This document shows, in pieces, positions 16,924 to 25,421 of a stretch of 64,000 nucleotides of DNA (position 1 is the first letter of the stretch; every line of letters begins with the position of its first letter). Source of the stretch: Winslowiella toletana (lineage in GTDB: Bacteria; Pseudomonadota; Gammaproteobacteria; Enterobacterales; Enterobacteriaceae); assembly GCF_017875465.1 (NCBI RefSeq), contig NZ_JAGGMQ010000001.1:4092001-4156000 (forward strand). The letters run 5' to 3'. The position numbers and the translations under genes are program-made. The notes beneath the pieces were generated by a model. That model was not told the DNA's origin. It saw only the letters and a program-made list of their open reading frames with translations, and ran no database searches.

Positions 16924-16993
16924 TACCTGCTTGCGGGGCTATTCTTGCGGGGCTGCATTTCGCGTGCAACACCCGCGCAGGTATAGGTTTTTT
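16924..16993 (+). promoter_or_regulatory. Structured element with T-run upstream of potF
   Basis: Outer stem TACCTGC / GCAGGTA (16924-16930 and 16977-16983) extended by GCGGG / CCCGC. The inside holds a near-direct repeat of CTTGCGGGGCT and a TTGC / GCAA pair. The sequence GGTTTTTTCT follows at once. It is about 130 bases before potF and could be an attenuator or a decayed terminator. The rest of the 16779-17121 gap shows only AT-rich promoter-like sequence. Confidence 0.4.
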
Positions 16994-17121
16994 CTATTAA
17001 ACAGCGCGTGAATATTGATTCATTGTAAGCCGGTATTTTTTAACTTAAATGATCAGCGATAGGATGTTTATCAGTCGCTTGTTCTGCATAACCGTTTGGC
17101 CTGTTCAGGAGGAAGTAAAAC

Positions 17122-18231
17122 ATGTTCAACCAACGTAAAAAATGGTTGTCAGCCGTGGTTGCCGGGGCGTTGATGGCGGTTTCCGCTGGCACAATGGCAG
17201 AACAAAAGACGCTGCACGTCTATAACTGGTCAGACTATATCGCGCCGGATACGGTGGCGAATTTCGAAAAACAGAGCGGCATTAAAGTCGTTTATGACGT
17301 CTTCGACTCCAATGAAGTGCTGGAAGGCAAACTGATGGCCGGTAGCACCGGTTATGATGTGGTGGTGCCTTCCTCCAGCTTCCTTGCGCGTCAGCTGGAA
17401 TCCGGCGTGTTTCAGCCGCTGGACAGGAGCAAACTGCCAAACTACAAAAACCTCGATCCTGAGCTGATGAAGAAATTAGAGCAGCACGATCCGGGCAACA
17501 AATACGCTATCCCGTATCTGTGGGCGACCACCGGTATCGGCTATAACGTCGAGAAGGTGAAAGCGGCACTGGGTAAAGATGCGCCAGTCAACAGCTGGGA
17601 TCTGGTGCTGAAACCGGAAAACCTCGAAAAACTGAAAAGCTGTGGCGTCTCCTTCCTTGATGCACCGGAAGAGATTTTTGCTACCGTGCTGAACTATCTG
17701 GGTAAAGATCCTAACAGCAGCGACGCGAAAGATTACTCTGGCGCGGCCACTGATCTGTTGTTGAAACTGCGTCCGAGCATCCGTTATTTCCACTCTTCGC
17801 AGTATATTAACGATCTGGCTAACGGTAATACCTGTGTGGCCATCGGCTGGGCAGGGGATATTCTGCAGGCGAAAGACCGTGCCATCGAAGCCAAAAATGG
17901 CGTCGATATTGCTTACAGCATTCCAAAAGAGGGCGCACTGGCGTTCTTCGATATGCTGGCAATTCCAAAAGATGCGAAAAATGTCGATGAAGCTTATCAG
18001 TTCATCAACTATCTGATGGAGCCGAAAGTTATCGCTGAAATCTCTAATAAGATGTTTTATGCCAGCGGCAATAAAGCCTCTGTGCCACTGGTTGAAGCCG
18101 ATGTCCGTAACAACCCGGGGATCTATCCAACCGAGGCGGCGATGGCCAAACTGTTTATCCTGAAAGTGCAGGATCCAAAACTTGACCGTGTGCGCACCCG
18201 TGCATGGACTAAAGTTAAAAGTGGTAAATAA
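17122..18231 (+). CDS. potF: Putrescine-binding periplasmic protein PotF
   Basis: A 369-residue spermidine/putrescine-type solute-binding protein. A signal peptide spans residues 1-26 (cut near TMAEQ). The mature part begins with the family motif LHVYNWSDYIAPDTV, and VSFLDAPEEIFATVLNYLG and TCVAIGWAGDILQA belong to the ligand cleft. It delivers putrescine to PotGHI. A GGAGG site precedes the ATG. It is separated from potG by 183 bases that contain two hairpin elements, which probably keep binding-protein mRNA in excess of the transporter genes. Confidence 0.95.
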   Translation: MFNQRKKWLSAVVAGALMAVSAGTMAEQKTLHVYNWSDYIAPDTVANFEKQSGIKVVYDVFDSNEVLEGKLMAGSTGYDVVVPSSSFLARQLESGVFQPLDRSKLPNYKNLDPELMKKLEQHDPGNKYAIPYLWATTGIGYNVEKVKAALGKDAPVNSWDLVLKPENLEKLKSCGVSFLDAPEEIFATVLNYLGKDPNSSDAKDYSGAATDLLLKLRPSIRYFHSSQYINDLANGNTCVAIGWAGDILQAKDRAIEAKNGVDIAYSIPKEGALAFFDMLAIPKDAKNVDEAYQFINYLMEPKVIAEISNKMFYASGNKASVPLVEADVRNNPGIYPTEAAMAKLFILKVQDPKLDRVRTRAWTKVKSGK

Positions 18232-18241
18232 TCGTTAACAG

Positions 18242-18310
18242 TGGGCGGCGATAACGCCGCCCCTACGATGATTCAGATACCCTCTGTAGGGGCGGCGTTA
18301 TCGCCGCTCG
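18242..18310. repeat. REPIN element, copy 2
   Basis: Left hairpin GGGCGGCG-ATAA-CGCCGCCC then CTAC, a 19-base centre containing TTCAGATACC, then GTAG and GGGCGGCG-TTAT-CGCCGCTC (one G-T wobble). It has the same structure as the copies at 14160 and 48444. It starts 10 bases after the potF stop, inside the pot operon. Confidence 0.85.
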
Positions 18311-18330
18311 TCAGAAAGATAACAGATAAA

Positions 18331-18361
18331 ACAACAGAGGCTCTGTACTGGCCTCTGTTGT
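18331..18361 (+). terminator. Second hairpin in the potF-potG gap
   Basis: Perfect 11-base stem ACAACAGAGGC / GCCTCTGTTGT with a 9-base loop, then TCATTT. It lacks a clean T-run, so partial termination or 3'-end protection of potF mRNA is more likely than a full stop. Confidence 0.5.
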
Positions 18362-18414
18362 GTCATTTAACGGCCTTGCCGTTTATTCCCGCTTCGCACC
18401 GGAGAGTAATGTTA

Positions 18415-19548
18415 GTGAACGACGCGATCCCTCGTCCGCAAAATAAAACCGCAAAGGCGTTAACGCCGCTGCTGGAAATCCGCAATCTGACCAAATCCTT
18501 TGATGGTCAGCACGCTGTTGATGATGTCAGCCTGACCATCTATAAAGGCGAAATCTTTGCTCTGCTTGGCCCGTCGGGTTGTGGCAAGTCGACCTTATTG
18601 CGCATGCTGGCCGGTTTTGAGCCGCCAACGCAGGGCACTATCTGGCTGGACGGACAAGATTTGTCGCATGTTCCGCCGTATCAGCGGCCGATTAATATGA
18701 TGTTCCAGTCCTATGCCCTGTTTCCGCATATGACGGTGGAGCAGAATATCGCCTTTGGCCTGAAGCAGGACAAACTGGCGCGCGGCGAGATCGCCAGTCG
18801 GGTGGAGGAGATGCTGGCGCTGGTGCATATGCAGGAGTATGCCAGACGTAAACCTCACCAGCTCTCTGGCGGTCAGCGTCAGCGTGTAGCGCTGGCGCGC
18901 AGCCTCGCCAAACGGCCAAAGCTGCTGTTGCTGGATGAACCGATGGGCGCGCTGGATAAAAAACTGCGTGACCGCATGCAGCTGGAAGTGGTCGATATTC
19001 TTGAGCGTGTTGGCGCCACCTGTGTAATGGTGACCCACGATCAGGAAGAGGCGATGACCATGGCGGGACGGATTGCGATTATGAATCGCGGTAAGTTTGA
19101 GCAGATTGGTGAGCCGGAAGAGATTTATGAACATCCAACCAGCCGGTACAGCGCCGAATTTATCGGCTCAGTTAACGTGTTTGAAGGGTTGCTGCGTGAC
19201 CGTCAGGAAGATGGTCTGGTGATTGACAGCCCGGGGCTGATTAACCCACTGAAGGTCGATTCTGACGCCTCGGTTACCGATAACGTGCCGGTGTTTATCG
19301 CCCTGCGCCCGGAAAAGGTGATGCTGTGCGATCAGCCTCCGGCCGATGGCTGTAACTTTGCCGTCGGTGAAGTGGTGCATATTGCCTATCTCGGTGACTT
19401 GTCGATTTATCATGTGCGCTTACGCAGCGGCCAGATGATCTCTGCCCAGTTGCAGAATGCGCATCGCTTCCGCAAAGGTGCGCCAACCTGGGGTGATGAA
19501 GTCCATCTCTGTTGGGATACTGACAGCTGTGTGGTGCTGACGGTCTGA
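18415..19548 (+). CDS. potG: Putrescine ABC transporter ATPase PotG
   Basis: A 377-residue cytoplasmic ATPase that powers PotFGHI. The Walker A motif is GPSGCGKST, the signature is LSGGQRQRVALARSLA, Walker B is LLLLDEPMG, and the switch His is in VTHDQEEA. The C-terminal TOBE-type domain covers about residues 290-377. Start GTG 18415 gives exactly the length and the NDAIPRPQ beginning of the E. coli protein; ATG 18409, two codons earlier, is an alternative but sits too close to GGAGAG. PotH follows after 12 bases. Confidence 0.94.
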   Translation: MNDAIPRPQNKTAKALTPLLEIRNLTKSFDGQHAVDDVSLTIYKGEIFALLGPSGCGKSTLLRMLAGFEPPTQGTIWLDGQDLSHVPPYQRPINMMFQSYALFPHMTVEQNIAFGLKQDKLARGEIASRVEEMLALVHMQEYARRKPHQLSGGQRQRVALARSLAKRPKLLLLDEPMGALDKKLRDRMQLEVVDILERVGATCVMVTHDQEEAMTMAGRIAIMNRGKFEQIGEPEEIYEHPTSRYSAEFIGSVNVFEGLLRDRQEDGLVIDSPGLINPLKVDSDASVTDNVPVFIALRPEKVMLCDQPPADGCNFAVGEVVHIAYLGDLSIYHVRLRSGQMISAQLQNAHRFRKGAPTWGDEVHLCWDTDSCVVLTV

Positions 19549-19560
19549 GTTGAGGGAAGT

Positions 19561-20523
19561 ATGAGCCAATATCACGAAACATCCACTGAACCAGCGGCCG
19601 TCAGCGCGCAGGCAGTCCATGGCCTGCCCGGACGTTTGTTGCTGCGACATGGGCGCAAGCTGGTGATCGCACTGCCTTATCTGTGGCTGATCCTGCTGTT
19701 TTTGCTGCCATTTTTAATTGTGCTGAAAATCAGTTTCGCCGAAGTGGCGCGCGCCATTCCGCCGTATACCGATCTGATTAGCTGGGCCGACGATCAGTTT
19801 AGCCTGATCCTGAATCTCGCCAACTATTTGCAGCTGACCGATGATCCACTCTATGCCGATGCTTACCTGCAGTCGCTGAAGCTGGCAGGGATTTCGACCA
19901 TTATCTGTCTGCTGATCGGCTATCCACTGGCGTGGGCGGTGGCGCAGAGTAAACCGTCGGTGCGCAATATCCTGCTGTTGCTGGTGATTCTGCCGTCATG
20001 GACCTCATTCCTGGTGCGCGTTTACGCGCTGATGGGGCTGCTGAATAACAACGGTGTTCTCAACCATTTTCTGATGTGGGCGGGGGTTATCGATCACCCG
20101 CTGGAAATCCTCTACACCAATATTGCGGTGTATATCGGTATTGTTTACTGCTATCTGCCGTTTATGGTGCTGCCGATCTATACCGCGCTGACGCGTATCG
20201 ACTATTCGCTGGTGGAAGCGTCGCTGGATCTCGGCGCCGGACCGCTGAAAACGTTCTTTAAGGTGATTGTCCCGCTGACGAAAGGCGGCATTATTGCCGG
20301 TTCGATGCTGGTGTTTATCCCGGCGGTCGGCGAGTACGTGATCCCGGAACTGCTCGGCGGCCCGGACAGTATTATGATTGGCCGTATTATCTGGCAGGAG
20401 TTCTTTAATAACCGCGACTGGCCAGTGGCGTCGGCGCTGGCGGTGATTATTCTGTTGATCCTGATCCTGCCGATTATCTGGTTCCATAAGCATCAGAATA
20501 AAGAGATGGGAGACAAAGCATGA
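19561..20523 (+). CDS. potH: Putrescine ABC transporter permease PotH
   Basis: A 320-residue inner-membrane permease, half of the PotFGHI channel. About six membrane spans and the ATPase-coupling EAA loop (EASLDLGAGPLKTFFKVIVP, near residue 220) are seen. The N-terminal 35 residues are cytoplasmic. A GAGGGA ribosome site precedes the ATG. Its TGA stop overlaps the ATG of potI (ATGA), so the two are translationally coupled and made in equal amounts. Confidence 0.95.
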   Translation: MSQYHETSTEPAAVSAQAVHGLPGRLLLRHGRKLVIALPYLWLILLFLLPFLIVLKISFAEVARAIPPYTDLISWADDQFSLILNLANYLQLTDDPLYADAYLQSLKLAGISTIICLLIGYPLAWAVAQSKPSVRNILLLLVILPSWTSFLVRVYALMGLLNNNGVLNHFLMWAGVIDHPLEILYTNIAVYIGIVYCYLPFMVLPIYTALTRIDYSLVEASLDLGAGPLKTFFKVIVPLTKGGIIAGSMLVFIPAVGEYVIPELLGGPDSIMIGRIIWQEFFNNRDWPVASALAVIILLILILPIIWFHKHQNKEMGDKA

Positions 20524-21365
20524 ATAATCTTCCTGCGGTGCGTTCGCCGTGGCGCACCGCGATTCTGCTGGTGTGTTTCAGCCTGCTGTATGCGCCAATG
20601 CTGTTGCTGGTGGTCTACTCGTTTAACCGTTCTCAGCTGGTCACTGTGTGGGAGAGCTTCTCCTTCCACTGGTACAAGGTATTGTTCCAGGATGACGCGA
20701 TGATCAGCGCGGTGACCCTCAGCCTGTCGATTGCGGCGCTGGCCGCGACCGCTGCGGTGGTGCTGGGAACCATCGCGGCGGTGGTGATCGTACGCTTTGG
20801 CCGTTTTCGCGGTTCAACCGGCTTTGCCTTCATGCTGACCGCGCCACTGGTGATGCCGGATGTGATCACTGGTTTGTCGCTGCTGCTGCTGTTTGTGGCG
20901 ATGGGACACGCTATCGGCTGGCCGAGCGATCGCGGCATGCTGACCATCTGGCTGGCGCATGTCACGTTCTGTACCGCCTATGTGGCGGTGGTGATTAACT
21001 CGCGTCTGCGTGAGCTGGATCGTTCCATCGAAGAAGCGGCGATGGATCTGGGCGCCACACCGTTAAAAGTGTTCTTTGTCATTACCGTACCGATGATTGC
21101 GCCGGCGATTGTTACCGGCTGGCTGCTGGCCTTTACCCTGTCACTGGATGACCTGGTGATCTCCAGTTTTGTTACCGGCCCGGGCGCAACCACACTGCCA
21201 ATGCAGATCTTTGCTACGGTACGCCGTGGGGTGAATCCGGAAATCAACGCACTGGCGTCGCTGATTCTGTTTGTGGTCGGTATTGTCGGCTTTATCGCCT
21301 GGCGCTTTATGGCCCATGAAGAAAAGCAGCGGGTTCGCGATATTCAGAAAGCAAGACGTGGCTGA
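20520..21365 (+). CDS. potI: Putrescine ABC transporter permease PotI
   Basis: A 281-residue inner-membrane permease that pairs with PotH. Six membrane spans and the EAA motif EEAAMDLGATPLKVFFVITV near residue 177 are clear. It is the last pot gene: a GC-rich hairpin follows at 21415-21439. The start overlaps the potH stop by four bases. Confidence 0.95.
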   Translation: MNNLPAVRSPWRTAILLVCFSLLYAPMLLLVVYSFNRSQLVTVWESFSFHWYKVLFQDDAMISAVTLSLSIAALAATAAVVLGTIAAVVIVRFGRFRGSTGFAFMLTAPLVMPDVITGLSLLLLFVAMGHAIGWPSDRGMLTIWLAHVTFCTAYVAVVINSRLRELDRSIEEAAMDLGATPLKVFFVITVPMIAPAIVTGWLLAFTLSLDDLVISSFVTGPGATTLPMQIFATVRRGVNPEINALASLILFVVGIVGFIAWRFMAHEEKQRVRDIQKARRG

Positions 21366-21414
21366 AAGCACAATATTTTGCCAAAATAATGATTAGCGAA
21401 AGGGATAAACCTTA

Positions 21415-21440
21415 AAGAGCGGCCTTTCTGGCCGCTCTTG
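21415..21440 (+). terminator. pot operon terminator
   Basis: Perfect 10-base stem AAGAGCGGCC / GGCCGCTCTT with a TTTCT loop, 49 bases after potI. Only a short T tract follows. Confidence 0.7.
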
Positions 21441-21485
21441 TTGATCATTGGTCCGCCAGCGCCGGGCCTGCAGGAGAGAAAGTGG

Positions 21486-21965
21486 ATGTCGGATCTGTTC
21501 AGAGCGGGGCAAAGTATGACTGAACCGCGCTCCGCGATTCCTGTACCGGTATTGATCGCCGGTAGTGCAATTATCGCCACCCGCTGCCTGAGCGTGCTGC
21601 TGCTGGCGAATGAGCTGGGCTACGAAGAGATTGCTGATTTTGTGCACCGCAGTGCGCAGGCCTGGGACTCTACGTTGATCTTTATTGCCAGCCAGCTGAT
21701 CTTCTTTATTGAGTTGCGTTGCGCCATCGTACTGATGCGCGGCGCCAACTGGGGACGCTGGGGCTATGCCATTACCCAGTTGGTGGTGATGTTGTATATG
21801 CTGGTGGCGTCGCTGGGCTGGGTCTATCCGGAAATTTTCAGTATCAGCGGCGCGACCAATACGGAAATTATCCATACCCTGATACTGCAAAAAATCCCCG
21901 ATCTGGTGGTGCTGATACTGCTGTTTGCCCCTGCCAGCAGTCGGGCGTTTTTTCGCAAGAAATAA
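21486..21965 (+). CDS. ybjO: DUF2593 inner membrane protein YbjO
   Basis: A 159-residue inner-membrane protein with about four spans. It matches YbjO of E. coli (162 residues) in layout: an RxLxVLL first span, then FVHRSAQAWDSTLIFIASQ, ASLGWVYPEIFSI, and a final span ending in SSRAFF. ATG 21486 was chosen because AGGAG lies 9 bases before it; upstream TTG codons fall in the pot terminator. Function unknown. Confidence 0.82.
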   Translation: MSDLFRAGQSMTEPRSAIPVPVLIAGSAIIATRCLSVLLLANELGYEEIADFVHRSAQAWDSTLIFIASQLIFFIELRCAIVLMRGANWGRWGYAITQLVVMLYMLVASLGWVYPEIFSISGATNTEIIHTLILQKIPDLVVLILLFAPASSRAFFRKK

Positions 21966-21968
21966 TGC

Positions 21969-21974
21969 TATAAT
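21969..21974 (+). promoter_or_regulatory. rlmC promoter, extended -10
   Basis: TGC-TATAAT just after the ybjO stop is an extended -10 element. Transcription would start near 21981 and give a 36-base leader before rlmC. Confidence 0.6.
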
Positions 21975-22016
21975 TCCCGCCGTTTTTCAGGTGATGACTA
22001 CTACACAGGCTTTATC

Positions 22017-23159
22017 ATGCACTGCGCGCTTTATCAGGCGGATCGTTGTCGATCCTGCCAGTGGCTGGAAACCCCTTATCCACAACAGCTCTCCGTAAAA
22101 CAGTCCCATCTTGAACAGCTGCTGGCTGAGCATGCGCCCGCTGAGTGGCGTGAGCCGGTAATCTCGGCGCAGCAGGGATTCCGCAATAAAGCCAAAATGG
22201 TGGTGAGCGGCAGCGTCGAACGCCCGCTGCTCGGGATGCTGCATCGTGATGGAACACCGGTCGATCTGACCGCCTGTCCGCTCTATCCGGCATCGTTTAA
22301 CGCCGTTTTTGCGCAACTGAAGCCATTTATCGCCCGTGCGGGTCTGACGCCTTACAATGTGGCGCGCAAACGCGGTGAGCTGAAATATATCCTGCTGACG
22401 CAAAGCAGCCAGCAGGGGGCGCTGATGCTGCGTTTTGTGCTGCGTTCCCACAATAAGCTGGCACAGCTGAAAGCGGCGCTGCCGTGGTTACAGCAGCAGC
22501 TACCGCAACTTAGCGTGATCTCCGCCAATATCCAGCCGGTGCATATGGCGATAATGGAAGGCGATGAAGAAATTGCGCTGAGCGATAATCAGGCGCTGGC
22601 GGAGCAGTTAAACCATGTGCCGCTGTTTATTCGTCCGCAAAGCTTTTTCCAGACTAACCCGCTGGTGGCTGCTGAACTGTATGCCAGCGCGCGCGCCTGG
22701 ACCAGCGAACTGGCGGTGACGCAGATGTGGGATCTGTTCTGTGGCGTCGGCGGTTTTGGTCTGCATTGCGCCACGCCGCAGATGAGCTTAACCGGCATTG
22801 AGATCAGCGCCGAAGCTATCGCCTGCGCCCGCCGTTCGGCGGAAATGATGGGACTGGAGAAAGTGCAGTTTGCCGCGCTGGATTCAACGCAGTTTGCTAC
22901 CGCTAATGGCGCGGTGCCGGAACTGGTGCTGGTCAATCCGCCGCGTCGCGGCATTGGCGCGGAGCTATGTGACTATTTAAGCCGGATGGCGCCGCAGCAT
23001 ATTCTCTATTCCAGCTGTAATGCGCAGACCATGGCGACAGATATTGCGCGGCTGCCAAACTATCGTATTGAGCGGGTACAGCTGTTTGATATGTTTCCGC
23101 ATACCGCGCATTACGAAGTGCTGACGTTACTGAAGCGAATGGCTCAGGGGCGACGTTAG
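22017..23159 (+). CDS. rlmC: 23S rRNA m5U747 methyltransferase RlmC
   Basis: A 380-residue SAM-dependent enzyme that methylates U747 of 23S rRNA. The iron-sulphur ligands are Cys3, Cys11, Cys14 and Cys87. The SAM-binding motif [10 protein letters not shown] is at 239-248, the NPPR motif at 307-310, and the catalytic Cys334 is in YSSCNAQT. There is no TRAM domain, as expected for RlmC rather than RlmD. The ribosome site is weak, but the short [11 protein letters not shown] start is family-typical. It converges with artJ across 15 bases. Confidence 0.94.
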   Translation: MHCALYQADRCRSCQWLETPYPQQLSVKQSHLEQLLAEHAPAEWREPVISAQQGFRNKAKMVVSGSVERPLLGMLHRDGTPVDLTACPLYPASFNAVFAQLKPFIARAGLTPYNVARKRGELKYILLTQSSQQGALMLRFVLRSHNKLAQLKAALPWLQQQLPQLSVISANIQPVHMAIMEGDEEIALSDNQALAEQLNHVPLFIRPQSFFQTNPLVAAELYASARAWTSELAVTQMWDLFCGVGGFGLHCATPQMSLTGIEISAEAIACARRSAEMMGLEKVQFAALDSTQFATANGAVPELVLVNPPRRGIGAELCDYLSRMAPQHILYSSCNAQTMATDIARLPNYRIERVQLFDMFPHTAHYEVLTLLKRMAQGRR

Positions 23160-23174
23160 CGCCGCCCACGCAAA

Positions 23175-23906
23175 TTACTGCGGGAACCAGCGATCGCTGA
23201 TTTTCTGGTAAGTACCGTCAGCTTTAATCGCCGTCAGCGCACTGTTCAGTTTCTCCAGCAGCGCTTTATTGTCCGGGCGCACCGCAATCCCTAAACCAGC
23301 GCCAAAGTATTGCGCATCGGTGACATGATTGCCGACGGTAGCAAGATTTGGATTGCTTTTCAGCCACTCATTAACCACGGCCGTATCGCCAAATACGCCA
23401 TCCAGGCGACCATTTTTCAGATCGAGAATCGCATTCTGGTAGCTGTCATAGGCCACCGCTGTGACGTCCGGATGCTTATCCTGCAGGAATTTCTGATGGG
23501 TAGTGCCGTTTTCCATCCCCACGCGTTTGCCTTTCAGATCCTCAATGCTGCTGAATTTGCCTTTCTGCGCAATCACCACCGCCGAGTTGGCGTAGTAGGG
23601 CTGAGTAAAGGCCACCTGCTTGCTGCGCTCGGGGGTGATATCCATGCCGGAGATCACCGCGTCGTAGCGGCGGAATTTCAGCGCCGGGATCAGGCTGTCA
23701 AACGGATTATTGGTAAAGCTACACTCGGCTTGCATCTGCTGACACAGCGCTTTGGCAAGATCGATATCAAAACCGACGATCTGGTTGTTACTATCCAGCG
23801 ATTCAAACGGTGGATAGGTAGCGGAAGCCGCAAAGCGAATTTTTTCCGCTGCGCTGGCGCTAAAGGCGACACTGGCAAGTAAAGCGGCGAGTAACACTTT
23901 TTTCAT
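23175..23906 (-). CDS. artJ: L-arginine-binding periplasmic protein ArtJ
   Basis: A 243-residue periplasmic solute-binding protein (SBP_bac_3) that feeds L-arginine to the ArtPQM transporter. A signal peptide covers residues 1-19. ATYPPFESLDSNNQIVGFDIDL opens the mature part, and SGMDITPERSKQV and YDSYQNAILDLKNGR are family segments. It has its own promoter with a pair of ARG boxes upstream, fitting the strong ArgR control of artJ in E. coli. It ends DGTYQKISDRWFPQ, which separates it from the operon paralogue ArtI (ends YEKWFQQ). Confidence 0.94.
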   Translation of the reverse strand: MKKVLLAALLASVAFSASAAEKIRFAASATYPPFESLDSNNQIVGFDIDLAKALCQQMQAECSFTNNPFDSLIPALKFRRYDAVISGMDITPERSKQVAFTQPYYANSAVVIAQKGKFSSIEDLKGKRVGMENGTTHQKFLQDKHPDVTAVAYDSYQNAILDLKNGRLDGVFGDTAVVNEWLKSNPNLATVGNHVTDAQYFGAGLGIAVRPDNKALLEKLNSALTAIKADGTYQKISDRWFPQ

Positions 23907-23968
23907 CGGTCAGGCTCCTGTTCTCATTATCATTTTTCTGCCCTGAGGCGAGCAACAAGATGCCATTA

Positions 23969-24007
23969 AATGCATTAATATGCAATATTTGTGTATAAAT
24001 AATGAAA
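23969..24007. promoter_or_regulatory. ARG box pair (ArgR operator) of artJ
   Basis: Two 18-base boxes with a 3-base spacer: AATGCATTAATATGCAAT (23969-23986; two differences from WNTGAATW4ATTCANW) and TGTGTATAAATAATGAAA (23990-24007; three differences). The spacing and number are those of ArgR hexamer operators. They sit 63-101 bases before the artJ start; the second overlaps the artM terminator. Confidence 0.7.
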
Positions 24008-24032
24008 AAGGCGCGATATACGCGCCTTTTCA
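24003..24032 (-). terminator. artPIQM operon terminator
   Basis: Near-perfect palindrome ATGAAAA(A)GGCGCG / CGCGCCTTTTCAT with an ATATA loop immediately after the artM stop. On the minus strand it ends in CTTTTTCATT. Confidence 0.85.
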
Positions 24033-24701
24033 TCAGTTTCTATGCTCGAAAGCTAATGCCCGCCGTTCGATCAACCTCATCATCAGCGTCAGCAAACCAT
24101 TGACCACCAGATAGATTAAACCGGCGGCGGCAAACACTGTTACATCATAGGTGCGGCCATACAGCAGCTGTCCGTGGCCCATCACTTCCATCAGGGTAAT
24201 GGTGTAGGCCAGCGAGGTGCTTTTAAATACCAGCACCACCTCATTAGAATAAGAGGAGAGAGCGCGTTTAAAGGCATAGGGCAGCAAAATACGCAGTGTA
24301 TCTTTGCGATTCATTCCCAGCGCGGCACAGGATTGCCACTGACCGGACGGAATCGCGCGCACCGCGCCATGGAACAACAGCGTGGTGTAAGCGGCGCTGT
24401 TTAGCGACAGCGCCAGCAGCGCACACAGCCACGGCTGCGAGAGAAAATGCCATAACCACGGTATCTGCTGGATTGACGGAAACTGTCCCGGACCGTAGTA
24501 GATCAGGAAGATCTGTACCAGCAGCGGCGTACCGGTAAATAGCGTGATATAGCCTTTCACCAGCTGGCTGACCAGCGGCACTTTCAGCGCCAGCACCACG
24601 GTAAAGATTAACGACAATACCAGCGCCAGAATCAGCGAGGTGACGGTCAGCGTCAGGCTGGTATGCAGGCCTTTGAGTAACTCAGGTAAATACTCAAGCA
24701 T
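24033..24701 (-). CDS. artM: Arginine ABC transporter permease ArtM
   Basis: A 222-residue inner-membrane permease that pairs with ArtQ. It has HisM-type spans and the coupling loop SCAALGMNRKDTLRILLPYA in the middle. The start overlaps the artQ stop by one base. It is the last gene of the artPIQM operon, closed by a terminator that begins directly after the stop. Confidence 0.94.
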   Translation of the reverse strand: MLEYLPELLKGLHTSLTLTVTSLILALVLSLIFTVVLALKVPLVSQLVKGYITLFTGTPLLVQIFLIYYGPGQFPSIQQIPWLWHFLSQPWLCALLALSLNSAAYTTLLFHGAVRAIPSGQWQSCAALGMNRKDTLRILLPYAFKRALSSYSNEVVLVFKSTSLAYTITLMEVMGHGQLLYGRTYDVTVFAAAGLIYLVVNGLLTLMMRLIERRALAFEHRN

Positions 24702-25417
24702 CAGCTATTTCCCTGTTCAAAGCGCGTGGTGCGCAGCTCAATGCGTTTCAGCACAAACTGACTGAACAGCGTAATCAGCAGATAGATCACTGCCGCCATC
24801 ATATACCAGGTAAAAGGCTCCTGCGTGCGGGTGGCGATGCTTTTGGTCTGCAACATAATATCGTTGACGCTGATCAGTGATACCAGCGCGGTATCTTTCA
24901 GCAGCACCAGCCACTGATTACCCAGCCCCGGCAATGCATGACGCCACATCTGCGGCATAATCAGGCGGAAAAATATCGCCGCCTTTTTCATGCCCAGCGC
25001 CTGTCCCGACTCCCACTGTCCCACCGGCACCGCTTTCAGCGCACCGCGCAGGGTTTGCGAGGCATAGGAGGCGTAGAGCAGCGACAGGGCAATCACTCCG
25101 CAAAGAAACGGACTGACATCGAAGTTTTCGATTTGCATCTGCACTGGCAGCTGGAACAGACCGAAATTAAGCGTAAAACCGTCCGACAGAGTCAGCAGCA
25201 GCTGCGAGGCGCCGAAATAGATAAACAGCACCACCAGAATTTCCGGCAGGCCGCGAAACAGCATCACCAGACCGGTGCCGAGCCAGGCTAACGGACGCCA
25301 GCGGGCCGATTCCCACACGGCGAAAACCATCGCCAGAATCAGCCCGACAATTAAAGCACAAACGGCAAGGCCGACGGTCATCGCCGCGGCGCTTGCCAGA
25401 GGAGTGAGTTCGCTCAT
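24701..25417 (-). CDS. artQ: Arginine ABC transporter permease ArtQ
   Basis: A 238-residue inner-membrane permease of the ArtPQM arginine importer. The HisQ-type TIGR01726 region is at the N-terminus and the EAA-like loop [21 protein letters not shown] is near residue 140. It overlaps artM by one base and lies 4 bases after artI, so the three are translated together. Confidence 0.94.
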   Translation of the reverse strand: MSELTPLASAAAMTVGLAVCALIVGLILAMVFAVWESARWRPLAWLGTGLVMLFRGLPEILVVLFIYFGASQLLLTLSDGFTLNFGLFQLPVQMQIENFDVSPFLCGVIALSLLYASYASQTLRGALKAVPVGQWESGQALGMKKAAIFFRLIMPQMWRHALPGLGNQWLVLLKDTALVSLISVNDIMLQTKSIATRTQEPFTWYMMAAVIYLLITLFSQFVLKRIELRTTRFEQGNS

Positions 25418-25421
25418 CTAA

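Noticed and set aside
16755..17000. 81-codon ORF upstream of potF
   Set aside because: It begins inside the ybjN terminator, crosses the structured leader, and has no ribosome site or family pattern.
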